NCBI RefSeq assembly: GCF_014647435.1 | Contig: NZ_BMPE01000026.1 | Span: forward strand, 1-48,363 | From: Deinococcus radiotolerans | Lineage (GTDB): Bacteria > Deinococcota > Deinococci > Deinococcales > Deinococcaceae | Reading direction: 5' to 3' | Length of the DNA stretch: 48,363 nt | Shown here: piece by piece, positions 26,556-36,509 of the stretch | How positions within the stretch are numbered: the first letter of the stretch is position 1 | Layout: every line of letters begins with the position of its first letter | Translations under genes and position numbers: made by a program | Notes under the pieces: generated by a model | What the model was told of the DNA's origin: nothing | Database searches by the model: none | What the model saw: the letters and a program-made list of their open reading frames with translations, nothing else

Positions 26556-27803
26556 TCAGGAGGCGTCCGTCCTGGCCTGAGCGTCGGGCGTCCAGGCTGG
26601 CAGCGTGAAGTGGACACTGGTGCCGCCACGCTCGTTGCCAGTGATCCAGATGCGTCCTCCATGACGCTCGACGACCTTCCGGCACACGGCCAACCCAATG
26701 CCATTCCCGCTGGATTCCGTGCGGTTCTGAAGTCGGCGGAACATCTCGAACACGTGCTCCGCGTGTTCCTCCGCGATGCCCACCCCTGCGTCCGCCACTT
26801 CAAAGGCCACCTGAGTCCCCTCCTGGACACCCGACACTGTCACGATCAAGGCGCGTCCTGCACTGAACTTCAGGGCGTTCCCGAGAACGTTGGTCAGCAA
26901 CTGACGCACCTGGCCGGGGTTGGCCTGCACGGGGGGGAGTGCGCTGCACTGCACCGGATGGTCCTTCGGCCACCTCAGCGTGTCCAGAATGTCTGGCATC
27001 AGGGCGTGAAGGTCCAGTCTGGTCGTCTCGGGCGCGGCCGTGATGTCGGCCATGGTCAGGATGTCCTGCACGAGGCGACGTGCCCGGGCCGCCTGACTCA
27101 CGATGTGACTGAGGGACCGGTCGGCGCGTTCGTCCAGTTGCCGTCCCTGGTAGCGGGCCTGGAGCCTATCGGCGTGCAGACTGAGGGTCCGCAGCGGCTC
27201 CTGCAGGTCATGTGACGCGACGGAAGCGAACTGACTGAGTTCATCATTCCGGGCCGCGAGCTCCCGGTTCTGCCGGCTCAATTCCAGTCGGCTGGCGTCC
27301 AGGTCCCGGTTCCGTCGGCTCAGCTCCTCGCGACTGGCTTCCAGGTCTCGCGTGCGGTCCTGCACCTTCGCTTCCAGTGTCCGGTTCAGCAGGCGGACTT
27401 CCAGCTCGGCGAGTTTGCGCCGCGTGATGTTCTCGTGGGCGACCACGGCGTACGTTTCAGCGTCCTGCTCGAAACGTGTCACGCGCGCCACGAAGTACCG
27501 CTCTTCTGTGGGCGAGTGACAGGGGTATTCCAACTCGAAGACGTCAGTGAGCTCACGCAGGACGTCCTGAATGCCGGTCATGATCGTCAGCGCGTCGGTC
27601 TGGTCGGGGCCGTCGGCGTTGGCGCAGACGTCAAGATAGTTGCTGCCCAGACCGCTGTCCCCGCCATTCGCCTGAGCGAAATTCGCCCAGGCGCGGTTGA
27701 CGGCGGTGACCGTGCCGGCGCTGTCGAGGATGGCCACGTGGGCAGAGAGCGCATCGAAGGCCGCGATCGCGTAGCGGTTGGGCAACGTGCCGTGTCCAGG
27801 CAT
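26556..27803 (-). CDS. PAS sensor histidine kinase
   Basis: A 415-residue cytoplasmic kinase. A PAS domain (about 10-130) is followed by a long charged coiled coil (about 130-190) containing repeated LSRRNRDLDASR-like heptads. The H-box is H198 in ASHDLQEPLRT, and the ATP-binding domain includes LLTNVLGNALKFS, ADAGVGIAEEH and GNGIGLAVCRK. There are no membrane segments, so a soluble signal or light-linked partner is likely. ATG 27803 is preferred over GTG 27812 because TACTGT stands 7 nt upstream. The convergent single-domain response regulator is the natural phosphate acceptor. Confidence 0.9.
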   Translation of the reverse strand: MPGHGTLPNRYAIAAFDALSAHVAILDSAGTVTAVNRAWANFAQANGGDSGLGSNYLDVCANADGPDQTDALTIMTGIQDVLRELTDVFELEYPCHSPTEERYFVARVTRFEQDAETYAVVAHENITRRKLAELEVRLLNRTLEAKVQDRTRDLEASREELSRRNRDLDASRLELSRQNRELAARNDELSQFASVASHDLQEPLRTLSLHADRLQARYQGRQLDERADRSLSHIVSQAARARRLVQDILTMADITAAPETTRLDLHALMPDILDTLRWPKDHPVQCSALPPVQANPGQVRQLLTNVLGNALKFSAGRALIVTVSGVQEGTQVAFEVADAGVGIAEEHAEHVFEMFRRLQNRTESSGNGIGLAVCRKVVERHGGRIWITGNERGGTSVHFTLPAWTPDAQARTDAS

Positions 27804-27810
27804 GAGGGCC

Positions 27811-27816
27811 ACAGTA
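27811..27816 (-). promoter_or_regulatory. -10 box of a leaderless promoter
   Basis: On the minus strand TACTGT stands 7 nt before ATG 27803. The spacing fits a leaderless transcript and excludes the GTG at 27812, which overlaps the box. Confidence 0.45.
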
Positions 27817-27970
27817 GCAGGAGTGGGATGGGTGATTCAGGCGGCGCGGCACCAAGGGTGACGCACCCCACCCGCGGAGAACGTGCAGGTTGCCTGGACC
27901 GAGCAGGACCGGGTGACCCACACCCTGGCGGGTGCCGAGCAGGTGACTGCAACCGACGACACCCAGTTGC

Positions 27971-29542
27971 TCAACGAACCAGCACGCGAACGGCGTGGCG
28001 GCCAGCGGCTTTGGCCTCATACAGGGCCGCATCGGCCTCGTGCAGCAGCGCCGTGAGGGAGACCCCCTCACGGAGGCTCGCGACGCCAAAGCTTCCGGTC
28101 ACGCGAAGGTCCGGATGGATCTCCGGCCAGGTCAGGGCCGAGAGCGCCTGACCGAGGCGGAGACACACCTGCTCCGCGTCCCTGATCGACACGCCAGGCA
28201 GAATGATGACAAATTCCTCTCCGCCGAACCGGGCCACGCAGTCCACGTCCCGCAGGGCGGCACGCAGCACTTGGACGACCCTGGTCAACACCGCGTCCCC
28301 GGCCGCATGACCGTAGGTGTCATTCACGCGTTTGAAGTGGTCCAGATCCATCAGCGCGACCGCGCTGCTGCGGCCCTGCTGCGCCTGAACGTGCAACTCA
28401 GCCAGGATCTGCATCGCGTGCGCCCGGTTCGGCGCGCCGGTCAGTGGGTCACGCAACGCCGCTTCAGCGAAGGCGGCCGCGCGCACTTCCGCGTCACGCG
28501 CCTGCTGCTCAATCTGCCCCACCAGGGCCCGCTGCTGGTAGAACCCGTGATACAGGGCGTACACCTGCCGCGTCGCCTCCCGCTGCACGTGAAAGGCTGC
28601 GAGCGCCTGACCCTGCTGGGACAGGGCCTCGGCCAGCTGTTCGCGGGCGCGGGTTGCGAACAGCTCGTGACCTGCTGCCGTGAAGGCGAGTACGGCCTGG
28701 CGTGCGTCCGCCTCCATGGCGCTCCAGGCACCCGCGGCCTCGTGGACCCGGGCGCGGTCCAGCAGCGCCCGGCCCACCAGCAGCGGTCCATCCGCCTGAA
28801 CGGCCAGGCTGACCCGCTCGTCGGCCAGTGAAGCGGCGTGCCCAGCCTGTCCGTCCATCAGGGCGACCAGCGTCAGTGCTTCCAGAATCTCGATCACCCG
28901 CAGCGGCTGACCCAGCTCATCACGATGGGCGAGCCAGTGCTCGAGGAGGGCCCGCGACACCCTCACCTGTCGCAGGACGGCACCCAGCAGGACCTCACCG
29001 GCCAGGTGTGCTCCAGCGGCACTGATCAGGTAATTGATGTGCAGGGCCTGAAGGAGATTCTCGGTGGGGCCGATCAGCACGCCCCGAACCTGCGGGGAAT
29101 CCAGCAGAGCCTGGAGCCGAAGAACGGCCGCAAGCGACTGCCCACGTTCCATTTCATAGTGCGCGCCATTGACCGCGACCAGGGCCACGCCGCGGTCATC
29201 GCCCGCTGCGCGGACGAGTGCATCGGCCAGTGTGAAGTGATGAGCAGCGCCGATGTTGTCGTACACCTCAGCCTGCACCAGGGCAAGGATGACGTGCGCT
29301 TTGGCCTTCAGGGACGGCTCGTTAACGGCGCGGGCCAGATCCAGGCAGCTGAGGGCGTGCGTCATGGCCGCCGCCGTGTCGCCGATCTCCATGGCGGCAT
29401 ACGCCGCGTCGCGGTGCAGCAGGGCCAGTGCCTCCGGACCACCTGCCGCCGCACTGATTTGCTCCTGAAGGGCCCTTAACGTGCCCTGCAACGCCGGAAT
29501 GGATGGTGGAGCCGTCACGGCGTACCTCGGCACACAGGACAA
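27971..29542 (-). CDS. TPR-type sensor with diguanylate cyclase (GGDEF) domain
   Basis: A 523-residue protein. Residues 20-340 are Ala/Leu-rich helices in TPR-like repeats; a GGDEF domain (about 365-523) makes cyclic di-GMP from two GTP. The active site is GGEEF at 440-444. An RxxD product-inhibition site, RDVD, lies five residues upstream (431-434), so the enzyme should be feedback controlled. LMDLDHFKRVNDTYGHAAGD is the nucleotide-binding segment. There is no signal or membrane segment. The start is unsure: TTG 29542, GTG 29533 and GTG 29518 are all in frame. It is divergent from the broken PAS-HD-GYP gene, so synthesis and breakdown genes were once neighbours. Confidence 0.9.
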   Translation of the reverse strand: MSCVPRYAVTAPPSIPALQGTLRALQEQISAAAGGPEALALLHRDAAYAAMEIGDTAAAMTHALSCLDLARAVNEPSLKAKAHVILALVQAEVYDNIGAAHHFTLADALVRAAGDDRGVALVAVNGAHYEMERGQSLAAVLRLQALLDSPQVRGVLIGPTENLLQALHINYLISAAGAHLAGEVLLGAVLRQVRVSRALLEHWLAHRDELGQPLRVIEILEALTLVALMDGQAGHAASLADERVSLAVQADGPLLVGRALLDRARVHEAAGAWSAMEADARQAVLAFTAAGHELFATRAREQLAEALSQQGQALAAFHVQREATRQVYALYHGFYQQRALVGQIEQQARDAEVRAAAFAEAALRDPLTGAPNRAHAMQILAELHVQAQQGRSSAVALMDLDHFKRVNDTYGHAAGDAVLTRVVQVLRAALRDVDCVARFGGEEFVIILPGVSIRDAEQVCLRLGQALSALTWPEIHPDLRVTGSFGVASLREGVSLTALLHEADAALYEAKAAGRHAVRVLVR

Positions 29543-29659
29543 CTCGCAGCCGGAAAAGCTGAAGCTCTCACGACGTCTGGAGCTGTACGCGACCCCATCA
29601 TTTCACCTTGAACAGTACGACGCTGACCTGCACAACTTTATGAATGGCAGCTCCAATGA

Positions 29660-30410
29660 GCTTGTGACCTGCACTCGACACCCGACGTTCCTCAAACGGA
29701 CGTGGACTACTTTCAGCGGGTGGTGAATGGTGTTACGCCGCTGGCGGTTCTGGAGAAGCTATATCTCCGAGCGGACGGCGAGGTCGTCTGGTCCCGCTCC
29801 AGCGTCTCGCTCCTGCCCGCGCGCAGTGGCGCGGTCACCTCAGTGGTGGTCGTGGCGGACATCACCGAGCTTGAGCGCGCCCAGCGAAGGCTCGAAGCCG
29901 TCAACCTCAGCCTCCAGGTGACCCCCAGAGGAAGCCTGCTCGGTCTGGGGGACCGCTCTGGAAGCCGGAGATCTAGAAACCTTCGGGCACACCGTGCGCG
30001 TGGTGCAGTACTGCGTGCCCCTCGGTCAAGGGCTGGGCCTTAGTCCTGCGAGCCTCAATGACCTCGAACACAGCGCCAGACTCCACGACATCTTCAAGCT
30101 CACCAGCCCCGGTGCGGCGATGCTCAAACCAGGCCGCTTGGACCCCGCGGAATGGGCTCTCATGCAGCGCCACGCCCAGAACGGTGAGGCCATCGCGCTG
30201 CGTAAGCCCACACTCCCCCTGAGGCTCTGGACGTCATTCGGTCCCGCCACGAGCGCTGGGACGGCACCAGGTATCCCGACCGCTTGGCTGGTGCGCAGAA
30301 CCCATTCCTGGCGCGCATCTTCGCAGTGTGTTGACGTGTAGGGCGAGCTGACCAGCGAACGGCCGTTCAAAGCCGCCTGGAACGTCTAGGCGGCACTCGC
30401 CGAATGTAGT
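29660..30410 (+). pseudogene. Decayed PAS-HD-GYP cyclic di-GMP phosphodiesterase
   Basis: Fragments in three frames line up with one PAS-HD-GYP protein. The PAS part reads DYFQRVVNG and EVVWSRSSVSLLP, then VVVVADITELERAQRRLEA (to about 29925). The HD part starts ALEAGDLETFGHTVRVV in another frame and includes ARLHDIFKL and MLKPGRLDPAEWALMQRHA. After a further shift in a C5 run near 30220 comes RSRHERWDGTRYPDRLAG and LARIFAVC, then stop 30332-30334, a shift, LTSERPFKAAWNV, and stop 30387-30389. Canonical HDIGK is HDIFK and HHE is RHE, so catalytic residues have decayed too. It is clearly non-functional. Confidence 0.88.
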
Positions 30411-30550
30411 GCTCAACGTGGTGGGTCACTCGATCCGGACGTGGTGGATGTGTTCACGAGCATATGACTGCCCAGCGCCCCGGAGCCTGACTGAGAGCGT
30501 TGAAGGAGATTCAACCTGTGCGAAGTCCAGGTCGCGCCTCGGGCTCCTTG

Positions 30551-31648
30551 TCAAGGGCTGGGGAGATACACGGAGAACCGGGCGCCCTCGCCCGGGCTCC
30601 CGTGCGCCGTGACGGCCCCACCATGGCGCTCCGCGATACGTTTGACGTTGGCGAGCCCCACGCCAGTCCCTTCGAACGCCGTGTCCGAATGGAGGCGCTG
30701 AAAAACCTGGAAGAGCCGCCCGGCCTGCGCTGGATCAAAGCCAACGCCGTTGTCCTGCACGTGGAACGTCCAGCCGGGCGGCGTCCGTTCAGCCCACACG
30801 GTAATGCGCGCCACAGCGCGGTCCCGGGTGTACTTCAGAGCGTTGCCGAGCAGATTGCTCAGCAGCTGATGCAGCATGCTGCGGTCCCCCTGCACCGTGG
30901 GGAGGGCCTGCAGCGTCCAGTCCACCGTGCGGTCCTGGCGGTCCGGGCTCAACTCAGCCCAGACCTGTTGCGTGAGGGCCTCCAGTTCGATCGGTTCAAC
31001 GTCCAGTGGCAAGGTGGTGTTGCGCGCCAGGACCAGCATGGCGTCGATCACCATGCTCAGCCGCTGGCCAGCGTTCTCCACGACGTCCAGGTGCCGTCGG
31101 GCGGCGTCCGGGTCATGGAGTTTGGTGCGGGCCAGGGCCGTGAACCCCAGGACGTGCCGTACGGGCGAGCGGAGGTCGTGCGCCACGCTATGAGTGAAGG
31201 CATTCAGCGCTTCGTTGGCGTCCAGCAGGGCCTCGTGCTGCGTCTTGAGTTGCTCGACCAGCGACTCGGCCCGTTCGCGTTCGGCTTCAGCCTGTTTGCG
31301 CGGCGTGATGTCACGGTACTGCACGGCAATGCCCTGCTGAAACGGGAAGGCCCGCAGTTCAATCCAGGTCTGCACGGGGTCGTAATGCACCTCAATGTGT
31401 TCGGCCTGGCGCAGGGTCATGACCCGGTGACCCAGGTCAAACAGGGGGGTGAGCCTCGCGTCTGGGAAGGTCTCCCACAGCGGCAGTCCCTTCAGGTCTT
31501 CAGGCTTACCGGGCCAGCCCACGAACGCAGCGGCCAGCGCGTTGACGAAGGTAAAACGCCACTCTTCATCCACCACGAAAGCGGGATCGGGCAGGTTGCG
31601 CAGCAGTTCATGGACTGGGTCGGGGTGCAGGTGCGCGTGACGGGTCAT
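30551..31648 (-). CDS. PAS sensor histidine kinase
   Basis: A 365-residue soluble kinase with one PAS domain (about 12-118), a short coiled coil, an H-box at H157 in SVAHDLRSPVRH, and an ATPase domain with LLSNLLGNALKYTRDRA, DNGVGFDP and GTGVGLANVKRI. The C-terminal half is similar to the kinase at 41325, pointing to a shared family expanded in this genome. There are no membrane segments and no adjacent response regulator. It ends 141 nt beyond the broken HD-GYP gene. Confidence 0.9.
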   Translation of the reverse strand: MTRHAHLHPDPVHELLRNLPDPAFVVDEEWRFTFVNALAAAFVGWPGKPEDLKGLPLWETFPDARLTPLFDLGHRVMTLRQAEHIEVHYDPVQTWIELRAFPFQQGIAVQYRDITPRKQAEAERERAESLVEQLKTQHEALLDANEALNAFTHSVAHDLRSPVRHVLGFTALARTKLHDPDAARRHLDVVENAGQRLSMVIDAMLVLARNTTLPLDVEPIELEALTQQVWAELSPDRQDRTVDWTLQALPTVQGDRSMLHQLLSNLLGNALKYTRDRAVARITVWAERTPPGWTFHVQDNGVGFDPAQAGRLFQVFQRLHSDTAFEGTGVGLANVKRIAERHGGAVTAHGSPGEGARFSVYLPSP

Positions 31649-32261
31649 CGCAGGTGGCCACCTGGACGGCCGCGCCGCAAGGCATCCGGGTACACGAGAA
31701 CAGGCGGCATCAGGCTGATCTGCAGTGAGCCCGCGGTCCAGGGTGCGCCACCCCTCATCGGGTGGGCCTCCTTAGAAAGCAGCAGTCCAGTCGTATCATG
31801 GTCAGACCATACTGGACGCCTCCGCCAGGACTCCAGCGGCTGACGCTACGAAGTTGCCGCCTGCATCCAGCAGCGTCCAGTAGTAAGAGGTCCACTCACC
31901 GCCGCTTGGGCCGCAAGTGGGCGAACGGCAGTGTCACCCTTGCTTCTGGTCATGAGTGACTATTGTTCGGTTCAGGGCAGGGCAACGGAAGCTGTGCTCC
32001 TCGACCCGCTGGCAGCAGCCCTCCGGAGACGGGTGAGGCTGTGGGTAGGTTCACCCAGGGCAAGCCGCTGCGGCCGGGCAGGTCGTTCAAGGAGGCAGGA
32101 AGGCTCAAGTAAGGGTCGGTCCAGTCCTGTTCTGTGTCCTGCGGGATTAGGGCCGCCATGGGGCTCCTGTGCCCTATGGCGCGCCTGTTCTAGCCGCTCA
32201 GTATTCCCGCGCAGGAGGTCAGGCTCCTGACCAGGAGTCCTTGACTGGGCCGCCCTGAGCT
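31649..32261. other. Intergenic region upstream of a sensor kinase
   Basis: About 610 bp without a credible gene. It holds the inverted repeat at 31785-31817 and a small hairpin near 31747-31767. Another short palindrome (CTCCTG-AC-CAGGAG, 32224-32237) lies just beyond the end of the SDR gene and may mark its transcript end. Confidence 0.4.
31785..31817. repeat. Nested inverted repeat upstream of the kinase
   Basis: ATGGTC-A-GACCAT (31798-31810) is a perfect palindrome flanked by GTCCAGT (31785-31791) and ACTGGAC (31811-31817), which also pair perfectly. The asymmetry is a 6-nt spacer on one side only. It could be an operator for the kinase at 30551-31648. Confidence 0.5.
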
Positions 32262-33026
32262 TCAGCGCACGTAGGACGCCCCGTTCAGGTCCAACGTGGC
32301 GCCGGTCATATGCCGCGCGAGGCCCGAGGCGAGAAACGCCACCGTGTTCGCCACCTCCTCGGGCGGCACCACGTCTCCGAGTGGAATGTCGCGCGCGATG
32401 TCCTCGGCGTGCTCGCGCAGGTACGCCTCAGCCATGTCCGTACGAACCCAGCCGGGCGCCACCGCGTACGCCAGAACGCCGTCACGGGCGTACCCACGCG
32501 CGATGGAGCGGGTCAGGGCAATCACGCCGCCTTTAGACGCCGCGTAGTGCATGGCGTCCGGATTGTCCCCCCGGAATGCCGCGCGGCTCGCCACGTTGAT
32601 GATCGTTCCGCCCCCCCGCACCCGGAAATGCACGATCGCCTCGCGGCACAGATCGGCGACCGCCACCAGGTTCACCTGCAGGGTGCGCGCCCAGGTGTCC
32701 GCCCAGTCGCCTGACGGGTCATCCACCGTCACGCTGGGCGCAATACCGGCATTGTTCACGAGCACGTCTACACGCCCCTGCCACGCCGTGGCCGCCTGGA
32801 AGAGCGCTGCGCCGGCGCCAGGTGCGCCGAGGTCCGCGCCGAGCGCCAGCGCCCGCTCCGCCCCAAGTTCCTCAACCAGCGCCTGCGCTTCGGCTGCGTT
32901 GCGTCCGTAGTGCACGATGACCTGCGCGCCGGCCCCCGCCAGCGTGCGGACGGTCGCGGCGCCAATCCCGCGAGACCCACCCGTCACGAGCCTGACTTTC
33001 CCCGTCAGATTCAGCATGACGCCCAT
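32262..33026 (-). CDS. Short-chain dehydrogenase/reductase
   Basis: A 254-residue classical SDR. The nucleotide-binding site is TGGSRGIGAATVRTL (about 14-28), followed by NNAG (about 90), catalytic Ser in NVASRAAF and the YAASKGG Tyr-Lys motif, and YAVAPGWVRTDMAE after it. Such enzymes reduce carbonyls with NAD(P)H; FabG-like 3-oxoacyl reductase activity is possible but there are no fatty-acid genes nearby. ATG 33026 was chosen; ATG 33017 is equally possible, and an extension to 33059 lacks support. It is monocistronic. Confidence 0.9.
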   Translation of the reverse strand: MGVMLNLTGKVRLVTGGSRGIGAATVRTLAGAGAQVIVHYGRNAAEAQALVEELGAERALALGADLGAPGAGAALFQAATAWQGRVDVLVNNAGIAPSVTVDDPSGDWADTWARTLQVNLVAVADLCREAIVHFRVRGGGTIINVASRAAFRGDNPDAMHYAASKGGVIALTRSIARGYARDGVLAYAVAPGWVRTDMAEAYLREHAEDIARDIPLGDVVPPEEVANTVAFLASGLARHMTGATLDLNGASYVR

Positions 33027-33059
33027 TGTGAGGCCAGGCCCGGAAGGTGAGGCCCTCAA

Positions 33060-33528
33060 CGTGTGCAGGGTGTCCCAGCATGGCGTGTGATTCGGCGTTC
33101 ACTGCATACACCGGAACTGGCGGAACACGCTCGCTCCGGGGTGACGTGTGCGGCGCGATGAGCCACGGCCAGACAGGCAGTCGCTGCCCGACCTCATCCG
33201 TGATGATGGCCCCCCCAGCCCGCCTCTAGGCTGCGCCGGTGATTCCCTCAGTCCTGCCCGCGCGCAAGCAGAAGCATTGAAAGCGACTACGGACATCGAG
33301 GCACTAACTCGAACTCGGTGTTGAGAAACACAGCGGAAGGCCTGTGACGTCAAGTGGAGCTAGGCGCCTGCGCTTTAGTACGGAATCGGCGTCGTTGGGG
33401 AGTGGGGAGAATCTCTTCCAGATACGCCGGTCAGAGGGGGGCCACCGAAAGTGTTTAAGCTCCCCCGGCATGTGTCGGAGCTGAGCCCCGTGGGTCAGCC
33501 GGAACGCTGTCCCAGCCTTCAGCAAGTC
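33060..33528. other. Intergenic stretch, no gene seen
   Basis: Between the SDR gene and the fru terminator the reading frames are short, lack ribosome binding sites and show no motif. It includes the upstream region of the SDR gene. Confidence 0.4.
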
Positions 33529-33564
33529 AAAACCGTCCGCGCCTCTTGAGGGGGCGCGGACGGT
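33529..33564 (-). terminator. Intrinsic terminator of the fru operon
   Basis: A perfect 12-bp stem, ACCGTCCGCGCC (33532-33543) with GGCGCGGACGGT (33553-33564), and a 9-nt loop. On the minus strand it is followed by a T-run (GGTTTTGAC), and it lies about 90 nt after the fruA stop. Confidence 0.85.
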
Positions 33565-33656
33565 CTATCTCTCACGTCTTCAATTTTTGCGCGGCGGACC
33601 TGTCAACTTCAGCATGCCCTGCTCATGAGCACCGCTGCTGTTCATGGCGCCCTGGG

Positions 33657-35456
33657 TCAGTCGGCTGCGACGCTGGCGCGTTCGCTGCTCAGCGGCAGGC
33701 CATCCTCACCGAGGGGTTTTTTCAGGATGCCCAGCATCAGGGTGCTGACTACGGTGCCGGCCACGATCGCGGCGACGTACATGGGCAGGTTCGTCACGGC
33801 GTTCGGGATGAACAGCACGAAGATCCCGCCGTGCGGGGCGCGCAGCAGGCACCCGGCCGCCATGCTGATCGCCCCGGCGACCGCGCTGCCTGCCATGAGG
33901 CTGGGAATCACGCGCAGCGGATCACGCGCCGCAAAGGGAATGGCGCCCTCGGTGATGAACGAGATGCCCAGCACGCCCGCCGCCTTCCCGGCCTCCACCT
34001 CGTCCTTCGTGAAGCGGTTTTTGAACACCAGGGTCGCCAGGAACAGCGCCAGGGGCGGGGTCATCCCGGCGGCCATGGTCGCGGCGATCGGGCCGTAGAC
34101 CTTGGCGCCCAGCAGGCCGGTACTGAAGGTGTACGCAGCCTTGTTGATCGGGCCGCCCATGTCGAAGGCCATCATGCCGCCCAGCAGCGCGCCCAGCAGC
34201 GCCGCGCTGGTGTTGCCCAGGCCCTGCAGCCACGCGGTCAGGCCGGTCAGGGCCGCCGCGACGGGCTTGCCGACCACGAACATCATCAGCAGGCCCACGC
34301 CCAGCGTGCCCAGCAGCGGCAGGATCAGGGTGGGTTTCAGACCTTCCAGCGTGCGGGGCAGTTTGATCGCGCGGGTCAGCCACAGCACGAGGTACCCGGC
34401 CAGGAAGCCCGCGATGATGCCGCCCAGGAAGCCGCTGCCGGTCAGGCCCGCCAGGAAACCGCCGATCATGCCGGGCGCCAGGCCGGGCCGGTCGGCGATG
34501 GAGAACGCGATGTATCCGGCGAGGACCGGGACGAACAGCCCGAACGCGCCGTTCGCGCCGATCTTGAACAGGGTGTTGCCGAGCGTCCCGGCGTACTTGT
34601 CCTCGTAGATGAAGATGCCCTGGTCCCCGAACTGGAACGACCCGATCGCGAAGGCCAGCGCGATGAGCAGGCCGCCGGCGACCACGAAGGGCAGCATGTG
34701 CGACACGCCGGTCATCAGGTGCTTGTAGAAGGCGGGGGTGCCCGCGTTCTTCGCGGCTTTCGCGGCGGCGGCCTGCGCGACGTAGTCGGGGCTGCTGGCA
34801 TCCGCGCCGCCCGCCGCCGTCACGCCGTGCACGGCCGCCTGCGCCTGCGCCGTGGTGATGACGGCCGCGCCGTCCTTGATAGCGGGCTTCGTGCCGGTCA
34901 CGTACACGCGCTTGCCGGTGAAACGTGACAGGTCCACGTTCGTGTCCGCCGCGATGACCACCAGGTCCGCGCGGGCGATGTCGTCGGGCGTCAGGGTGTT
35001 CCCGGCGCCGACGCTGCCCTGCGTCTCGATCTTCGCGGTGTACCCGAGTTTCTTCGCGCCGCCTTCCAGGCCCTCGGCGGCCATGAAGGTGTGCGCGATG
35101 CCGGTGGGGCAGGCGGTGATGCCCACGATGTGCAGCGGCGCGGCGGCGGGCGCCCCGGTGGCGCCGGCGCGGGCCAGCAGCGCGCCCGGATCACGGATGG
35201 CGTCCTGCGTCCCGGCGCGCACGATGGTCTTCCCGGCGAAGCGGGATTCGTCCACGGCCACGTCGGCCGCGAGGATCACCAGGTCCGCCTGCGCGATCTG
35301 CACGGGGGTCAGGGTGCCTTCCGTGCCGACGCTGCCCTGCGTCTCGACGTGCAGGGTGAGCCCGGCCTGGGCGGCGGCGCGCCGCAGCGACTCGGCGGCC
35401 ATGAAGGTGTGGGCGATGCCGGTGGGGCAGGCCGTGACAGCGACAATCTGAGCCAT
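33657..35456 (-). CDS. fruA: Fructose PTS permease, IIB'-IIB-IIC
   Basis: A 599-residue inner-membrane fructose permease that imports fructose as fructose 1-phosphate. It has two IIB-type domains at the N-terminus with phosphocysteines C10 and C116, both in [14 protein letters not shown], and a IIC domain from about 240 with multiple membrane segments ([50 protein letters not shown]). B'-B-C order is usual for fructose permeases; B' often has a docking rather than transfer role, though its Cys is kept here. A CAGGAG site precedes the ATG. It is the last gene of the fru operon and ends ahead of a strong terminator. Confidence 0.95.
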   Translation of the reverse strand: MAQIVAVTACPTGIAHTFMAAESLRRAAAQAGLTLHVETQGSVGTEGTLTPVQIAQADLVILAADVAVDESRFAGKTIVRAGTQDAIRDPGALLARAGATGAPAAAPLHIVGITACPTGIAHTFMAAEGLEGGAKKLGYTAKIETQGSVGAGNTLTPDDIARADLVVIAADTNVDLSRFTGKRVYVTGTKPAIKDGAAVITTAQAQAAVHGVTAAGGADASSPDYVAQAAAAKAAKNAGTPAFYKHLMTGVSHMLPFVVAGGLLIALAFAIGSFQFGDQGIFIYEDKYAGTLGNTLFKIGANGAFGLFVPVLAGYIAFSIADRPGLAPGMIGGFLAGLTGSGFLGGIIAGFLAGYLVLWLTRAIKLPRTLEGLKPTLILPLLGTLGVGLLMMFVVGKPVAAALTGLTAWLQGLGNTSAALLGALLGGMMAFDMGGPINKAAYTFSTGLLGAKVYGPIAATMAAGMTPPLALFLATLVFKNRFTKDEVEAGKAAGVLGISFITEGAIPFAARDPLRVIPSLMAGSAVAGAISMAAGCLLRAPHGGIFVLFIPNAVTNLPMYVAAIVAGTVVSTLMLGILKKPLGEDGLPLSSERASVAAD

Positions 35457-35543
35457 ACGTTCTCCTGAAGGGGGGGCAGCGACCTGAGGGGCTGCCGCGG
35501 ACAGTGCGGGAAGGGGGTGAAAACAGGCCGGTGGACTGGAGGG

Positions 35544-36509
35544 TCAGTGGGTCAGGGGCTGGGCGGCCTCGACCTGCACCTGCGCGGCCAGGACGTCCAA
35601 CTCCGTGCGGGGAGGCAGGTGCGCGCCCAGGCGGGTGATGCTGCCCGCGCTGAAGGCCGTGGCACGCCGCGCGGCGTCTGCGAGGTTCAGGCCGTCCAGG
35701 TGGGCGCTGATCAGTCCGGCGACCATGGCGTCCCCCGCGCCGACGGTGCTTTGCACGGTCACGCGCGGCGGGCGGGCGAACAGCGCCTCCTGCGCGGTCA
35801 CGAGCAGGGCCCCGCGTTCGCCCTGCGACACGGCGACCAGCTCGGCGCCCCGGCGGATCAGGTCGCGCGCGGCGGCCAGGACCTCGGCGTCGGTGGTCAG
35901 CGGGTGCCCCAGCGCCGTTTCCAGCTCGTGGATGTTCGGTTTGACTAGGTGCGGCAGCGTGTCGGCGGTCAGCGCGGCGCGCAGGGCTTCGCCGCTGGTA
36001 TCCAGCGCCACGAAGCGTCCCTGCCCGCGCAGGCGGGCGATCTCCTCGGCGTAGAAGCTGGCTTGGACGCCCGGCGGGAGGCTGCCGCACAGCGCCACGA
36101 CCTCCACTCCGGCGGGCTGCGAGCGTAGCGTGGCTTGCAGGTGCGCCAGCGCGCGGGCGCCGACGGTCAGGCCCGGCAGGTTCAGGTCGGTGGTGTCGCC
36201 GCGCGCGGGGTCGACCAGTTTCAGGCCCACGCGGGTTGCGCCGGGCACCCGCACGAACTCGTCACTGACGCCCTTGTCGCGGAACAGCGTCTCGAAAGGC
36301 GCGGCGTTGTCGCGGCCCAGCAGGCCGGTCGCGGCGACGGGCACGCCCCAGTCGGCCAGGATGGCGGCCACGTTCACGCCCTTGCCGCCTGCGTCCTGCT
36401 GCGCGCCCTGAGCGGCGTTCACCTCGCCCCGCTGCCAGCCGCCCGCCTGCACGGTCAGGTCCAGCGCGGGGTTCAGGGTGACGGTCAGGACGCGCGGCGT
36501 AACGCTCAC
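35544..36509 (-). CDS. fruK: 1-Phosphofructokinase
   Basis: A 321-residue PfkB-family kinase that phosphorylates fructose 1-phosphate to fructose 1,6-bisphosphate with ATP. The N-terminus [19 protein letters not shown], the internal [15 protein letters not shown], and the C-terminal [17 protein letters not shown] with the catalytic Asp are all typical. A GTG start overlaps the fruB stop (GTGA), so the two are coupled. It lies between the phosphotransfer protein and the permease, giving the complete route from PEP and fructose into glycolysis in one transcript. Confidence 0.95.
   Translation of the reverse strand: MSVTPRVLTVTLNPALDLTVQAGGWQRGEVNAAQGAQQDAGGKGVNVAAILADWGVPVAATGLLGRDNAAPFETLFRDKGVSDEFVRVPGATRVGLKLVDPARGDTTDLNLPGLTVGARALAHLQATLRSQPAGVEVVALCGSLPPGVQASFYAEEIARLRGQGRFVALDTSGEALRAALTADTLPHLVKPNIHELETALGHPLTTDAEVLAAARDLIRRGAELVAVSQGERGALLVTAQEALFARPPRVTVQSTVGAGDAMVAGLISAHLDGLNLADAARRATAFSAGSITRLGAHLPPRTELDVLAAQVQVEAAQPLTH

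Noticed and set aside
30500..31843. 447-codon plus-strand open frame
   Set aside because: It is antisense to the histidine kinase at 30551-31648, whose H-box and ATP-binding motifs are plain.
33546..34928. 460-codon plus-strand open frame
   Set aside because: It is antisense to fruA; the composition is Gln, Arg and Gly repeats typical of shadow frames.
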